Of a stretch of 64,000 nt of DNA, positions 19,636 to 28,327 are shown one piece after another. The position numbers were made by a program, and so were the translations under genes. The stretch is from Fontivita pretiosa. GTDB lineage: Bacteria > Planctomycetota > Phycisphaerae > Tepidisphaerales > Tepidisphaeraceae. The notes beneath the pieces are model-generated. The model saw only the letters and a list, made by a program, of their open reading frames with translations, made no database searches and had not been told where the DNA came from. The DNA lies in assembly GCF_050410795.1 (NCBI RefSeq), contig NZ_CP191258.1:248001-312000 (forward strand), in the 5' to 3' direction. Position 1 is the first letter of the stretch, and every line of letters begins with the position of its first letter.

Positions 19636-20715
19636 TCACGGAAACGCCGGCGACGACGAGATGTTCTTCAGGGGAACATTGATGTACTTGCGCAGGAAAT
19701 TGGTCACATCAGGGTCATCAGGCCTCTTGTTCTTGTTGTACTTGAAGCTCTCGACGTGGAAATCCGCCATCAGCACGTTTGCCCCCGTGTCCTTGAAATG
19801 GCGGAAGCGGATCGTCTGAGTGTTGTAGATGCTGTCGGTGTTGGCCATCTTGACCGGGTCGGCCTCGTTGGTCTGCGCCAGCATGTTGATGCTCTTGCCC
19901 GGATCGAGCTTGCCCTCGCCTTCCAGCAGATAGCTGTCCTGTCCGTTCCACCCGTACAGCGCGCCGTGGTCGATGTGCCCGGCCACGGGCGTCTCCCAGC
20001 GCACGTGCCAGATCGCCGGGCTGGTCGACGTCGGCCAAGGCTCATAGGCCAGCGGCGCGTCGAAGATCAGTGCCTTCTCGGCGGCGTTGGAAATCTGCGA
20101 CAGCTTCCAGTTGCGCAAGTACCCCTTCTTGCCGCCGGAAACCGCACCCGGCCCGACAACGCCCGCGGCGGGGAACATCCCATCCGGCGATGCGCCACCC
20201 ACGTAGGGCATGATCCGTGGATGGCACATGTAGTGCACAGTGGCCGACGAGGTCTGCTGCGTGGTCGAGTCGGTCGGCGCCGACGGACACTGGAACGCCT
20301 CGCGCAGGCGGGCGACGTTGCCTCCGCCCGTGGCCGCGTCGATGAAGTTGCCCCCGCTGCGACTGGACATCACGTTCTGAAGCAGCAGATTCCACCGCGT
20401 GGCGCGGCTCTGATAGTTGACGCCCGGCGGAACGTAGGACGAGCCGTCGGACCGCCGGTCAACCCCCGACCAGGTTCCGTACGGAAGAACCCCGCGGTTC
20501 AGCGACGCATACGTCGCCAGCGCCTGACCGATCGATCGGAGGTTCGCCTGGCACTTGACGTTGTTGGCCGATTCGCGCGCCCGACCCAGCGCCGGCAACA
20601 GAACGGAGATGAGCACCGCGATGATGCCGATGACCACCAGAAGCTCCACGAGCGTAAAGCCACGGCCACGGACTGGTGGTGCGTGTCGTCGGCGTTGCAG
20701 TTGGCGATACCACAT
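19636..20715 (-). CDS. Type IV pseudopilin-like secreted protein
   Basis: 359 residues. A short charged leader (MWYRQLQRRRHAPPVRGRG) precedes the prepilin cleavage/methylation helix FTLVELLVVIGIIAVLISVL, so a PilD-type peptidase would cut before Phe and methylate it. The C-terminus has the usual closing motif of this planctomycete group in modified form (NVLMADFHVESF, where most have FADGHV). The start is fixed by GGAGG at 7 nt. It sits between a PEP-CTERM surface protein (52-nt gap) and the GH10 xylanase (74-nt gap), so it is probably an operon member and a surface or secretion-pseudopilus component. Confidence 0.9.
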   Translation of the reverse strand: MWYRQLQRRRHAPPVRGRGFTLVELLVVIGIIAVLISVLLPALGRARESANNVKCQANLRSIGQALATYASLNRGVLPYGTWSGVDRRSDGSSYVPPGVNYQSRATRWNLLLQNVMSSRSGGNFIDAATGGGNVARLREAFQCPSAPTDSTTQQTSSATVHYMCHPRIMPYVGGASPDGMFPAAGVVGPGAVSGGKKGYLRNWKLSQISNAAEKALIFDAPLAYEPWPTSTSPAIWHVRWETPVAGHIDHGALYGWNGQDSYLLEGEGKLDPGKSINMLAQTNEADPVKMANTDSIYNTQTIRFRHFKDTGANVLMADFHVESFKYNKNKRPDDPDVTNFLRKYINVPLKNISSSPAFP

Positions 20716-20767
20716 GGCGCGACCTCCACAAAACGGGTTTTTGGATCTCCCGCCTCCGGTCCAACAG

Positions 20768-23700
20768 TCAGCACCTGTCGGCGCGGCGGCGGCGAGGCCG
20801 ACGCAGCGAACAGGCCACACCCAAGAGCGCACCCAGCGATGCAGGTTCCGGAATAACTCCCGCCTGCACCGCCCGCAGCGCCGCCAGGTACTCACCACCG
20901 AACATCCGGGCATGCTCGGCGATCAGCGCCTCGGCCAGAGGACCAGCCTGATTCACATACGCGTTGTCGATCAGGGCATAGTCCGTCGCGTCGATCACAC
21001 CCGAGTAGTCAAAGTCCCCGTTGATCCAGCCACTGAGACTGTTGACGTACCCGTTGTCGATCAGCGAGTAGTCGGTGGCGTCGATCGAGCCACTGAGGTC
21101 AGCATCCCCGAAGTAGGTGAACTTCACCAGCACCTCCGTGCCGACCAGGCCGCTGACACCGGCGAAATCGGTGTAGATCGGCCCGCTGCCTCCCACCTGA
21201 GCCAAGTCATTCAGCACGACGCCCAAGCCATACAAGAAGCTGCCGGCGGTGGTGTTCTGGACATTGGCCTGCGTGCTGCCGATGCCCGGGCCAAGCCAGT
21301 CGAAGTTCCCGCCGTTTTCAAGGGCGGTCTTGATCTGCGCCGTGGCGGTTGCCAGGCTGCCGTTGTTGATGATCAGGCTGTTGTTGTTCAGGTCGAGCCG
21401 GGCGGCCGGGTCGATCACCAACGCATCCACCCGCGTCGTGCCCGTAGCGCTGTTGGCCGTGGGCTTGGTGCTGATTCGCAACTGCCCGGCGGCGACGGTG
21501 AGCGTGCCGGTATTGATCTGCTGGAACTGCGCCACGCCGGTGCCGGCCTTGTTCAGCGACCGCCCGGCCGGGGTCGCGATCACCGGCCCGGTGAAGTTCA
21601 GCGTCGCCCCGCCGGCCACCGTCAGGAACAACCAGTTGTTCAGCGTGATCGGCGCCGCGATGGTGTGGCTGCCGGCGCCGGCGATGATCGAGGGCGCGCC
21701 ATTGCTGGCCTGCATCGTGATCGTCGCGCCCGAGAGCGTGTATCCAATCGTGCTGGAGAACGTCATCGTGCCGACGGTCTTGGGACTGTCGACCGTCACG
21801 GCATAGCGGTTGGACGCAACCGATCCGAAGTTGGCCGAGTGATCCACGCCGTTGGGCACGCCGCCGCTCCAGTTGCCCGCCACCGACCAGTTGCCGTCCA
21901 CGTCGCCCGTCCAGTTGGTGCTGACCGCCGACGAGCTCACGCTCAGGTCGATCGACGTGTTGGCGGTGTTGTTGATCAGCGTCAGTGAAAACCCGCTGAC
22001 AACCGAGGTAGCCAGCGCGAAGCGGGCGAACAGCGGATCGGTCAGTGCGGTTCCGGCGTAATCGACGAGCGTGAACGTGCCCGCGCTCATTCCGCCGATA
22101 TCCGTGATGTTGAAGTTGACAGTGCCGGTCCAGGGGTTGGAGTTGTTGGCGTTGACGGCAAATCCCAGCCCGTCGGGCGCGGTGACGATCAGCCGGTCGG
22201 CGCCCGAGCTGCCCAGCTCGAAGTTGAGGTTCACCGACCCGCTGCTGACGTTGACGCTGCCGAATACGAGCTGGTCAACCGTGAGCGTGCCGATGCCGTT
22301 GGAGCCTGGGGAGATGTTACCGGCGTTGTAGACGTTGACTCGTGCGTTGATCGTTCCGTTGCCACCGAGCACCGCCCCGCCTGCCACCGTGTAAGTCCCC
22401 CCGCCGCTGTGCGTGCCGTTGACGATGAGCCGGCCGGCGTGGATGTTGGTCACACCCGAGTAGCTGTTGTTGCCCGTCAGCGTCAGTGCGCCGTCGCCAA
22501 ACTTGTTCAGCGCCCCCGATCCGGAGATCGCGCCGTTGACAACGAGGTTGGATTGAGGCGGCGCGACGCGCACCGAGGTGTTGTTGTTCAGCGCGACCGG
22601 CGCGTTGATCACGTGAGTCACATTCGTGCTGGTGCCGCCGTTGACGTTGATCCACGACTGCCCTGCGGCCGACTCCATAGTCAGCGTGCTGCCGGCGAAG
22701 GTGTAGGGCGTTGGGCTGGCGATCGTCAGCACACCGACAGTCTTGCCGCTTTCGAGGTTGACGGTCTGAGCGGCGGCAATCGAGCCGAAGTTCGCGACGG
22801 CGTCGGCGGCATTGGGCGCGCCGCCGATCCACGGGCCCGTGCCCCAGTTGCCGCTGGAAGCGCTGTTCCAGGTGCTGGTCGCTACCGTGCCGACCTGGAA
22901 TCCGCCCAGCATCGTCCAGGATTGCGATCCGCCGGCATAGCCGTTGGCCCATTCGTAGAACGTGACGCTGCCACTGGCGTCGGCGGTCACTTTGAAGGTG
23001 CTGGAGTAGGCGTATTCGTTGGCCGGCGGGACCGGGCCTTCCCAGGTGATTCTCGGCCCCAGAATCGAGGAATTGAGCGGCTCCGGCGGGTTCATGAAGA
23101 TGAAGCCGTCGCCGGTGTCGGTGTAGCCGTAGGGTTGTGGGTTGGCGGCGCCAAAGATCATCTGCCCGGAGCTGAACGGGTCGTACGCAAATCCGGTGAA
23201 GCTGTAGGTCTGATTCGGATCCAGCCCGGAAATCGTGATCACCAGCGGATTGGAGCCAAGTCCCAGGGCAGTATCCCGCTGTGCAAACAGCGAGTCGCGA
23301 TACATATCGCCGAAATTCGCGGTGCCGCTGGGCGTGCCACGGTCGCGGCTGTTCAGCGAAATCGCCTGCGTGCCGGCGGCGATGCTGACGGTGATGGCAC
23401 CGGAGGCGACGGAACCGGTGCTGAAGGTCTTGCTGATCGGCGTGGAGACCCCGGCGTTGACGGTGGGGTAGCCGCCGTGATTACCCGATGGCGATCCGCC
23501 GCCGGTCATCGGCAACTGCACGCCATCGCCACCCTGCGTCAGCGTTCCGCCCCAGGGCGACCAGGTGAAGCTGGTGCCGAGCACGGGGCTGAAGACCGGC
23601 TGGTTGGCCGTTCCGTCCCAGCCCAGGTTGGTGGCGTTCTGCGAGAGGATATACCCGCCGTTCAGATCGACCGAGAGGAACGAGCCGGTCTGAGCATTGG

Positions 23701-23791
23701 CCAATGAACCTGCGGCGACCGCACCCACCGCGGCGGCCAACAGCGCGCCAACCCTGCCGGCCCGGCCTGACTTGCTGCTGCGCTTGAGCAT
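20768..23791 (-). CDS. PEP-CTERM surface protein with autotransporter-type beta-strand and dockerin-like repeats
   Basis: 1007 residues. Signal peptide at residues about 14-33 (VGALLAAAVGAVAAGSLANA). The middle contains two units of the autotransporter-associated beta-strand type (for example NKFGDGALTLTGNNSYSGV, ...NIHAGRLIVNG). Near the end are two dockerin-like calcium motifs (GDADLSGSIDATDYSLIDNG and GDFDYSGVIDATDYALIDNA). The C-terminus is VIPEPASLGALLGVACSLRR plus basic residues, a PEP-CTERM sorting signal processed by an exosortase. The start is fixed by GAGGAGGG six nt before the ATG. It is the first gene of the xylanase operon and sits behind a promoter with a LacI-type operator. Confidence 0.88.
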   Translation of the reverse strand: MLKRSSKSGRAGRVGALLAAAVGAVAAGSLANAQTGSFLSVDLNGGYILSQNATNLGWDGTANQPVFSPVLGTSFTWSPWGGTLTQGGDGVQLPMTGGGSPSGNHGGYPTVNAGVSTPISKTFSTGSVASGAITVSIAAGTQAISLNSRDRGTPSGTANFGDMYRDSLFAQRDTALGLGSNPLVITISGLDPNQTYSFTGFAYDPFSSGQMIFGAANPQPYGYTDTGDGFIFMNPPEPLNSSILGPRITWEGPVPPANEYAYSSTFKVTADASGSVTFYEWANGYAGGSQSWTMLGGFQVGTVATSTWNSASSGNWGTGPWIGGAPNAADAVANFGSIAAAQTVNLESGKTVGVLTIASPTPYTFAGSTLTMESAAGQSWINVNGGTSTNVTHVINAPVALNNNTSVRVAPPQSNLVVNGAISGSGALNKFGDGALTLTGNNSYSGVTNIHAGRLIVNGTHSGGGTYTVAGGAVLGGNGTINARVNVYNAGNISPGSNGIGTLTVDQLVFGSVNVSSGSVNLNFELGSSGADRLIVTAPDGLGFAVNANNSNPWTGTVNFNITDIGGMSAGTFTLVDYAGTALTDPLFARFALATSVVSGFSLTLINNTANTSIDLSVSSSAVSTNWTGDVDGNWSVAGNWSGGVPNGVDHSANFGSVASNRYAVTVDSPKTVGTMTFSSTIGYTLSGATITMQASNGAPSIIAGAGSHTIAAPITLNNWLFLTVAGGATLNFTGPVIATPAGRSLNKAGTGVAQFQQINTGTLTVAAGQLRISTKPTANSATGTTRVDALVIDPAARLDLNNNSLIINNGSLATATAQIKTALENGGNFDWLGPGIGSTQANVQNTTAGSFLYGLGVVLNDLAQVGGSGPIYTDFAGVSGLVGTEVLVKFTYFGDADLSGSIDATDYSLIDNGYVNSLSGWINGDFDYSGVIDATDYALIDNAYVNQAGPLAEALIAEHARMFGGEYLAALRAVQAGVIPEPASLGALLGVACSLRRPRRRRADRC

Positions 23792-23887
23792 AACGAACCC
23801 TCCTCAAAAGATGTCCGACTGCCAGAAGCCACCGACGCGATCAACCGGTGAGCCGACGTGCGACGAAGCAACGCCGTTCACCAATAG

Positions 23888-23930
23888 GTAAACGATTACG
23901 TATTCTTACCGAACCCGTCGGACCTGTCAA
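23888..23930 (-). promoter_or_regulatory. Promoter with overlapping LacI-family-type operator
   Basis: On the minus strand a perfect TTGACA (23930-23925) is followed after 16 bp by TAAGAAT (23908-23902). Two bases further is the dyad GTAAACGATTAC (23888-23899 on plus), with central CG and arms GTAA/TTAC, as expected for a LacI-family repressor. The dyad would cover the transcription start, so binding would block initiation. The leader to the ATG at 23791 is about 105 nt. No lacI-type gene is present in the window. Confidence 0.6.
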
Positions 23931-24135
23931 CGAAAATCACAGAATCCAAACCCGGCCCAAGCCACACCCCCGCCGCGCCGGCACACGCATGCTGCTGGCT
24001 CGCGCCCGCTCTGACCGGCGCGCAAACGGCTTGGTGGCGGAGGCTTGGGTAGGTGCAATGCGCCCAACCGTTCGCACGCGCGCGTGGCGGCGGATCGCTG
24101 GCTTGCCAGTGCGTCGGCCCGTATTATTCCGCATC

Positions 24136-26286
24136 ATGCTCTGTGCGCAGGTTGAATCGGTCGTGGAATCCCAGGTTCACTGGTGGGTCGCCGCCGTGAT
24201 CGTGTTGCTGGGACTGCTGGTCTATGGCTTTGGTGACTTGAAGCGCTTCAGTCTCAAGCGTGCCTGGGCCGTCTCCAGCGTGTGCTTCGCCGAGTCGATC
24301 CGGCGAAAGGTGCTGTGGATCACGCCACTGGCCATCCTGGGGGTGATCGTCGTCTCGCAGCTTCAGAAGCCGATCGACGAGCAGGACGCAATTCGCCAGA
24401 CCATCAAATTCAGCCTTTTTGCCACCGGGATGGTGGTGACGATCACCGCGATCATCCTGGCGTGCACCAACCTGCCGCGGGAGATCGACAATCGCGTGAT
24501 CTACACCGTGGTGACCAAGCCGACGACACGGCTGGAGATCGTGGTCGGTAAAGTGCTGGGTTTTGCGCGGGTGTCGGCGGCGATCCTGCTGATCATGGGG
24601 GTCTTCAGCTTTCTATACCTGCACGCGCGGGCCTGGAGCATGCGCCGGGACATCGTCGCCCGGCTGGAAGCCGGCGCCGTCGATTCGGCGTCCAGACCAA
24701 CGCTGGAGTACTGGGCGGCGGCCGGACTGCTCAATTCCCGCACGATCGAGCAGCCTGACGGACTGGAGGTGCTGGCGCGTGAGCCTGTGGCGGGCGAGAC
24801 GCGCAAGTGGTTCTTCGGCTCGGATGAGGGCGAGATGCTCGTACCGTTTGCGATCTCCGAGCAGGCGCTGATTCCTCCCGGCGCCGAGGGCGCGCCGCCG
24901 GGGGCCGCCGGGCTGTTCGTGCATGTGCGAGTGGGGTTTGGCGCCAGCCGTTATGTCGATCAGTCGCAACAGGAGCAGCAAAGTCAATCGGACCTGCCGC
25001 CAGGAATCGCTGCGCCGAGCACCGCGACCACTGCGCCCGACGCGACGTCCACAGGATCATCCACACCCCGCACGCCCCAGACTGCTCAGCTCGCTATTCA
25101 GATCCTCGATCAGAACCTGAACAGCTTGGTCGATCCCAGGCAGCTCAACAACGGCCAGGCGATCACGCTGAACGATCCCAGCGGGCAATCCGCTGCAATA
25201 GTCCATATCCCCCCGGAGTTGATGGGCAACCTGCTGAAGACGCGGCGGCTGTATGTGAACCTGACGGGCATCAGCAGCGGGGTGGAGTACTTTGTGGACA
25301 CGAGCAGCGATGCCAACGACCCGCTGAGCCATCCGGTGTGCCTGATCGTGCCCAGCGTCTCGCCAACGGTCCAGCCGAACATCATCGCGCCGATGCCGAT
25401 CGAAAGACCCGACGGGCGGATCGAGCCGGCCCGGCCACTGCTGCGGGCGCGCAGCGGAACCTACGGTCAGCAGCTTCGCGGCGGTCCGCCGGATCGCTCG
25501 CCAGTGGCGATTTACAAGTTCCGTGATGCGGCGCCGGCGACAGTGGGCGTGCAGGGTGTGGCCTTCGAGCTGCGCGTGGGGATCGAACGCAGCAGCGACG
25601 ATGACGCCAACGCCGAACCCACGCGACTCCAGATCACCGTTGTCGATCCCTATAACCCCGAGATTCGCTCCACGCCCGTGCTGGTCTATCCGGAGAACAA
25701 TCGCACCGCCTACTTCAACCTTCCGGCGCCACAGACGAGCGGCGGAAACTTCGATGTCTACATTCGCAATCTCACCGAACACCACTACGTCGGCCTGCTG
25801 CCCGCTTCCCTGTCGATGATCTCCTCCGTCGAGAGCTTCGACTGGAACCTGGCCAAGAGTCTGCTGATCCTGTGGATGCTCTCGGTGCTGGTGGTGATCA
25901 TTTCGGTGTTCTGCAGTACGTTCCTTTCCTGGCCGATCGCGATCGTGCTGACGCTTGTGATCCTGCTTGGGCACTGGGGCGTGATGCAGCTTGGGGATGC
26001 GACAGCGCCGGGAATTGGCAACCTGGTCGCCACCGACCTGGGCTTCCGCGAGGCCAGCCAGGCCAGGGTCGTCAGCGCCTCGGTGGAAGCGATGGCGCGA
26101 CTGCTCAACGCGCTGTCGAAGGTGTTGCCGGACATCGGGCAGTTTTCGGCGATCGAAGACATCGAGCGCGGCGTGACGATTTCCGCCGCCAGGCTGCTGT
26201 CTCCGCTGGCAGTCCTGGGCGCGTTTGGACTGCCGATGATGGTGTTGAGCTATGTTTTCCTGAGGAACAAAGAGGTCGCGCCGTGA
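24136..26286 (+). CDS. ABC-2-type permease-like membrane protein with large extracytoplasmic domain
   Basis: 716 residues. The N-terminal part has about four helices (AAVIVLLGLLVYGFG, WITPLAILGVIVVSQL, LFATGMVVTITAIILACTN, ISAAILLIMGVFSFLY region) around the loop ACTNLPREIDNRVIYTVVTKP, which is typical of ABC-2 permeases of gliding/export type. A long soluble segment of about 400 residues follows, with a Pro/Thr-rich linker. C-terminal helices come next (LLILWMLSVLVVIISVF, WPIAIVLTLVILLG, LGAFGLPMMVLSYVFL). No ATPase gene is adjacent. The start is the ATG just ahead of the first helix; no good ribosome site is seen. The next gene overlaps its stop (GTGA), so the two are translationally coupled. 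Confidence 0.75.
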   Translation: MLCAQVESVVESQVHWWVAAVIVLLGLLVYGFGDLKRFSLKRAWAVSSVCFAESIRRKVLWITPLAILGVIVVSQLQKPIDEQDAIRQTIKFSLFATGMVVTITAIILACTNLPREIDNRVIYTVVTKPTTRLEIVVGKVLGFARVSAAILLIMGVFSFLYLHARAWSMRRDIVARLEAGAVDSASRPTLEYWAAAGLLNSRTIEQPDGLEVLAREPVAGETRKWFFGSDEGEMLVPFAISEQALIPPGAEGAPPGAAGLFVHVRVGFGASRYVDQSQQEQQSQSDLPPGIAAPSTATTAPDATSTGSSTPRTPQTAQLAIQILDQNLNSLVDPRQLNNGQAITLNDPSGQSAAIVHIPPELMGNLLKTRRLYVNLTGISSGVEYFVDTSSDANDPLSHPVCLIVPSVSPTVQPNIIAPMPIERPDGRIEPARPLLRARSGTYGQQLRGGPPDRSPVAIYKFRDAAPATVGVQGVAFELRVGIERSSDDDANAEPTRLQITVVDPYNPEIRSTPVLVYPENNRTAYFNLPAPQTSGGNFDVYIRNLTEHHYVGLLPASLSMISSVESFDWNLAKSLLILWMLSVLVVIISVFCSTFLSWPIAIVLTLVILLGHWGVMQLGDATAPGIGNLVATDLGFREASQARVVSASVEAMARLLNALSKVLPDIGQFSAIEDIERGVTISAARLLSPLAVLGAFGLPMMVLSYVFLRNKEVAP

Positions 26287-28022
26287 ACCGCACCAGCAGA
26301 TTGCCGATCGTCGTCGTGCTCGTCGTCTCGCTTGTGGTGGCCGTGCTTGCCAGGCAGTGGTCGGCGGTGGCGCGCATGTCGTCCGGCTCCGGCATGGTCG
26401 CCACCGCGACGGCCAGATCCTCCGCCGCGGGGTTGGCGCGCATGAACAGCTACGCTCTGGCGCTGCTGCTGGGCGGGCTGCGCGGTCCGCTGGTCATGAT
26501 CCTCTGGCCAAGCTCCGAGGAACAGAAGGCCCGCAAGCAACTGGAGGATTTCGACACCAAGATCGAATGGATTCGTCTGCTCCAGGCCGAGTTCGACACG
26601 GTGCACATCTTTCAGATCTGGAACAAGGCGTACAACATTTCGGTGCAGATGGCGAACCTGGGCAACAAGTATCGCACGATTCTGGATGCCCTGGACTACG
26701 CCCGCAGCGTGGACGCCGAGCGCCCGAACAACATCAACATCCTGACGGCGATCGGGCAGGTCTATTTCGACAAGCTGGGCAACAGTGCCGAGAAGGTTTA
26801 CTACCGCCAGCGGATCCGCGAGGAGTCGATGGCCCGCCAGGACCAGGTGCGCGTGACGATCCCGCCGCAGAAGCGAGCCCTGCTGACGGAGCTGGCGCTG
26901 GCGCACGGAGTTCCACGAAGGCGAATCAGCTTCAGCACGCCCTCCGGCGGCGCGGAGGCGGGCAGTGTCTCGATTACCCTGCCCAAGCCGATTGTGGAAA
27001 AAATCCGTGCGGAGATTGAGGGGCCGGGAGTCAGCTTCCAGGATCGCCCGTACATGCCGCAGGATCGCCGCGGCCCCGGCTGGCAGCGCACCGAGCTGGA
27101 TCCGCTGCTGGATGCCAATGGGAACCTGCTGCCGCAGTTGCTGGAACCGCGCGTTCCGCGCCCGCCGTCGCTGCCGGCCAATTCCGACTGGCAGGACGGC
27201 AGCGAGCTTCAGTACCTCAGGCGATTCGAGCCATTCCCCTACGGGGTCTCGCCGTTCGCGCTGGCGTACAACTACTACAAGCGCTCGCAGGTTCTGATGG
27301 AGGTCAACAAACAGAAACACGCACAACTCAGCGATCTGGTCATCGACAGCCGGCCGGCACTGGCCCTGAAAAACTGGTCGGAGGAGGAGTGGGAACGTGG
27401 TCGGCGCGCCGAGCTGGAGGCTTTTGCGCTTCGCATCCCGTCCGAACGCCTGGATATGGAGCTTCCGACGGCCGGGCTGAAGCTCGACGCCCCGATCCCC
27501 CGCCGCGCGCCTCTAGATGAAGCCATCTACAGCTACCGCCGCTCCGCCGAACTGGTCCTGGACGCCATCACCGAATACGAGCGCCACCTGGCCAATGACA
27601 AGACCAACCTGAGCACCTACGAATCGCACATGGACGGACTTCGCGCGCAGCGTGCTCTGACGTTAGGCGATCACCATTACCTGCGGGCGATGGATGCACT
27701 GAATCCGTCAGACCAGCAGCGCGCCGAGCAGATTCAACTGGCCAGGCAGAACTACCGGGATGCGGTTCGCCTCAATCAGTTGATGGTGCTGCGGTATTTC
27801 ATCACGGAAGACATCGCGCAGCGGCTGTTCCCGCCGGGCGTGACCCGCGCCAACATCGCTCAGAAGAACCTCTCATCCGAGCAGATCGAACAACTCTGGA
27901 ACGGCGTGGCGGCAGTGGTGGGCAGTAACCCCAACACCTTTCAGCATGGCGATGAGTGGATCGAATTCTCCAGATATGTAGACCGCGCCAAGACGCGATT
28001 GGGCAACCTGCCGAGTCTGTAA
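26283..28022 (+). CDS. Membrane-anchored helical protein of unknown function
   Basis: 579 residues beginning with a GTG that overlaps the stop of the permease-like gene by 4 nt. One or two N-terminal hydrophobic segments (IVVVLVVSLVVAVLARQW and ALALLLGGLRGPLVMILWP) anchor it. The rest is mostly helical, with TPR-like stretches (DTVHIFQIWNKAYNISVQMA, YRTILDALDYARSV, NINILTAIGQVYFDKLG) and a later part rich in Tyr/Arg/Gln repeats. I do not recognise a family. Tight coupling indicates that it works with the permease-like protein, probably as a periplasm-facing partner. Confidence 0.7.
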   Translation: MNRTSRLPIVVVLVVSLVVAVLARQWSAVARMSSGSGMVATATARSSAAGLARMNSYALALLLGGLRGPLVMILWPSSEEQKARKQLEDFDTKIEWIRLLQAEFDTVHIFQIWNKAYNISVQMANLGNKYRTILDALDYARSVDAERPNNINILTAIGQVYFDKLGNSAEKVYYRQRIREESMARQDQVRVTIPPQKRALLTELALAHGVPRRRISFSTPSGGAEAGSVSITLPKPIVEKIRAEIEGPGVSFQDRPYMPQDRRGPGWQRTELDPLLDANGNLLPQLLEPRVPRPPSLPANSDWQDGSELQYLRRFEPFPYGVSPFALAYNYYKRSQVLMEVNKQKHAQLSDLVIDSRPALALKNWSEEEWERGRRAELEAFALRIPSERLDMELPTAGLKLDAPIPRRAPLDEAIYSYRRSAELVLDAITEYERHLANDKTNLSTYESHMDGLRAQRALTLGDHHYLRAMDALNPSDQQRAEQIQLARQNYRDAVRLNQLMVLRYFITEDIAQRLFPPGVTRANIAQKNLSSEQIEQLWNGVAAVVGSNPNTFQHGDEWIEFSRYVDRAKTRLGNLPSL

Positions 28023-28327
28023 GCCAGTTTGCGCTGCGATCGTGGATGGGTGAGTTTGGGTTATTTCGGTACTGTTTGTCCGCTGGGCAGTTGTTGCCAC
28101 GATGCCGTCATCGCCGAGCTGTCTGTCGAGCCTCTGCGGATTGCATATTCCCCTGAGCCTATGGATAATCCCCGCTCGCCAGCGCCAGGCACCGCGGCTT
28201 GCGGCGCGCGGAGAGAGTTCACACGCCGCGGTCGCTGCGACGCGACTGGCCTAGCACACACCGGGCAACGACGGCGCAGCCGGCGATTCGCGATGCGCCG
28301 CGCCCCACTGAGTACCAGGAGCAGAGC
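28023..28327 (+). other. Gene-free leader of the pyrophosphatase gene
   Basis: 305 bp between two co-directional genes. Codon structure is lost and no ORF has a ribosome site. A moderately AT-rich stretch (28045-28090) could hold the hppA promoter, but no convincing -35/-10 pair was found. Confidence 0.5.
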
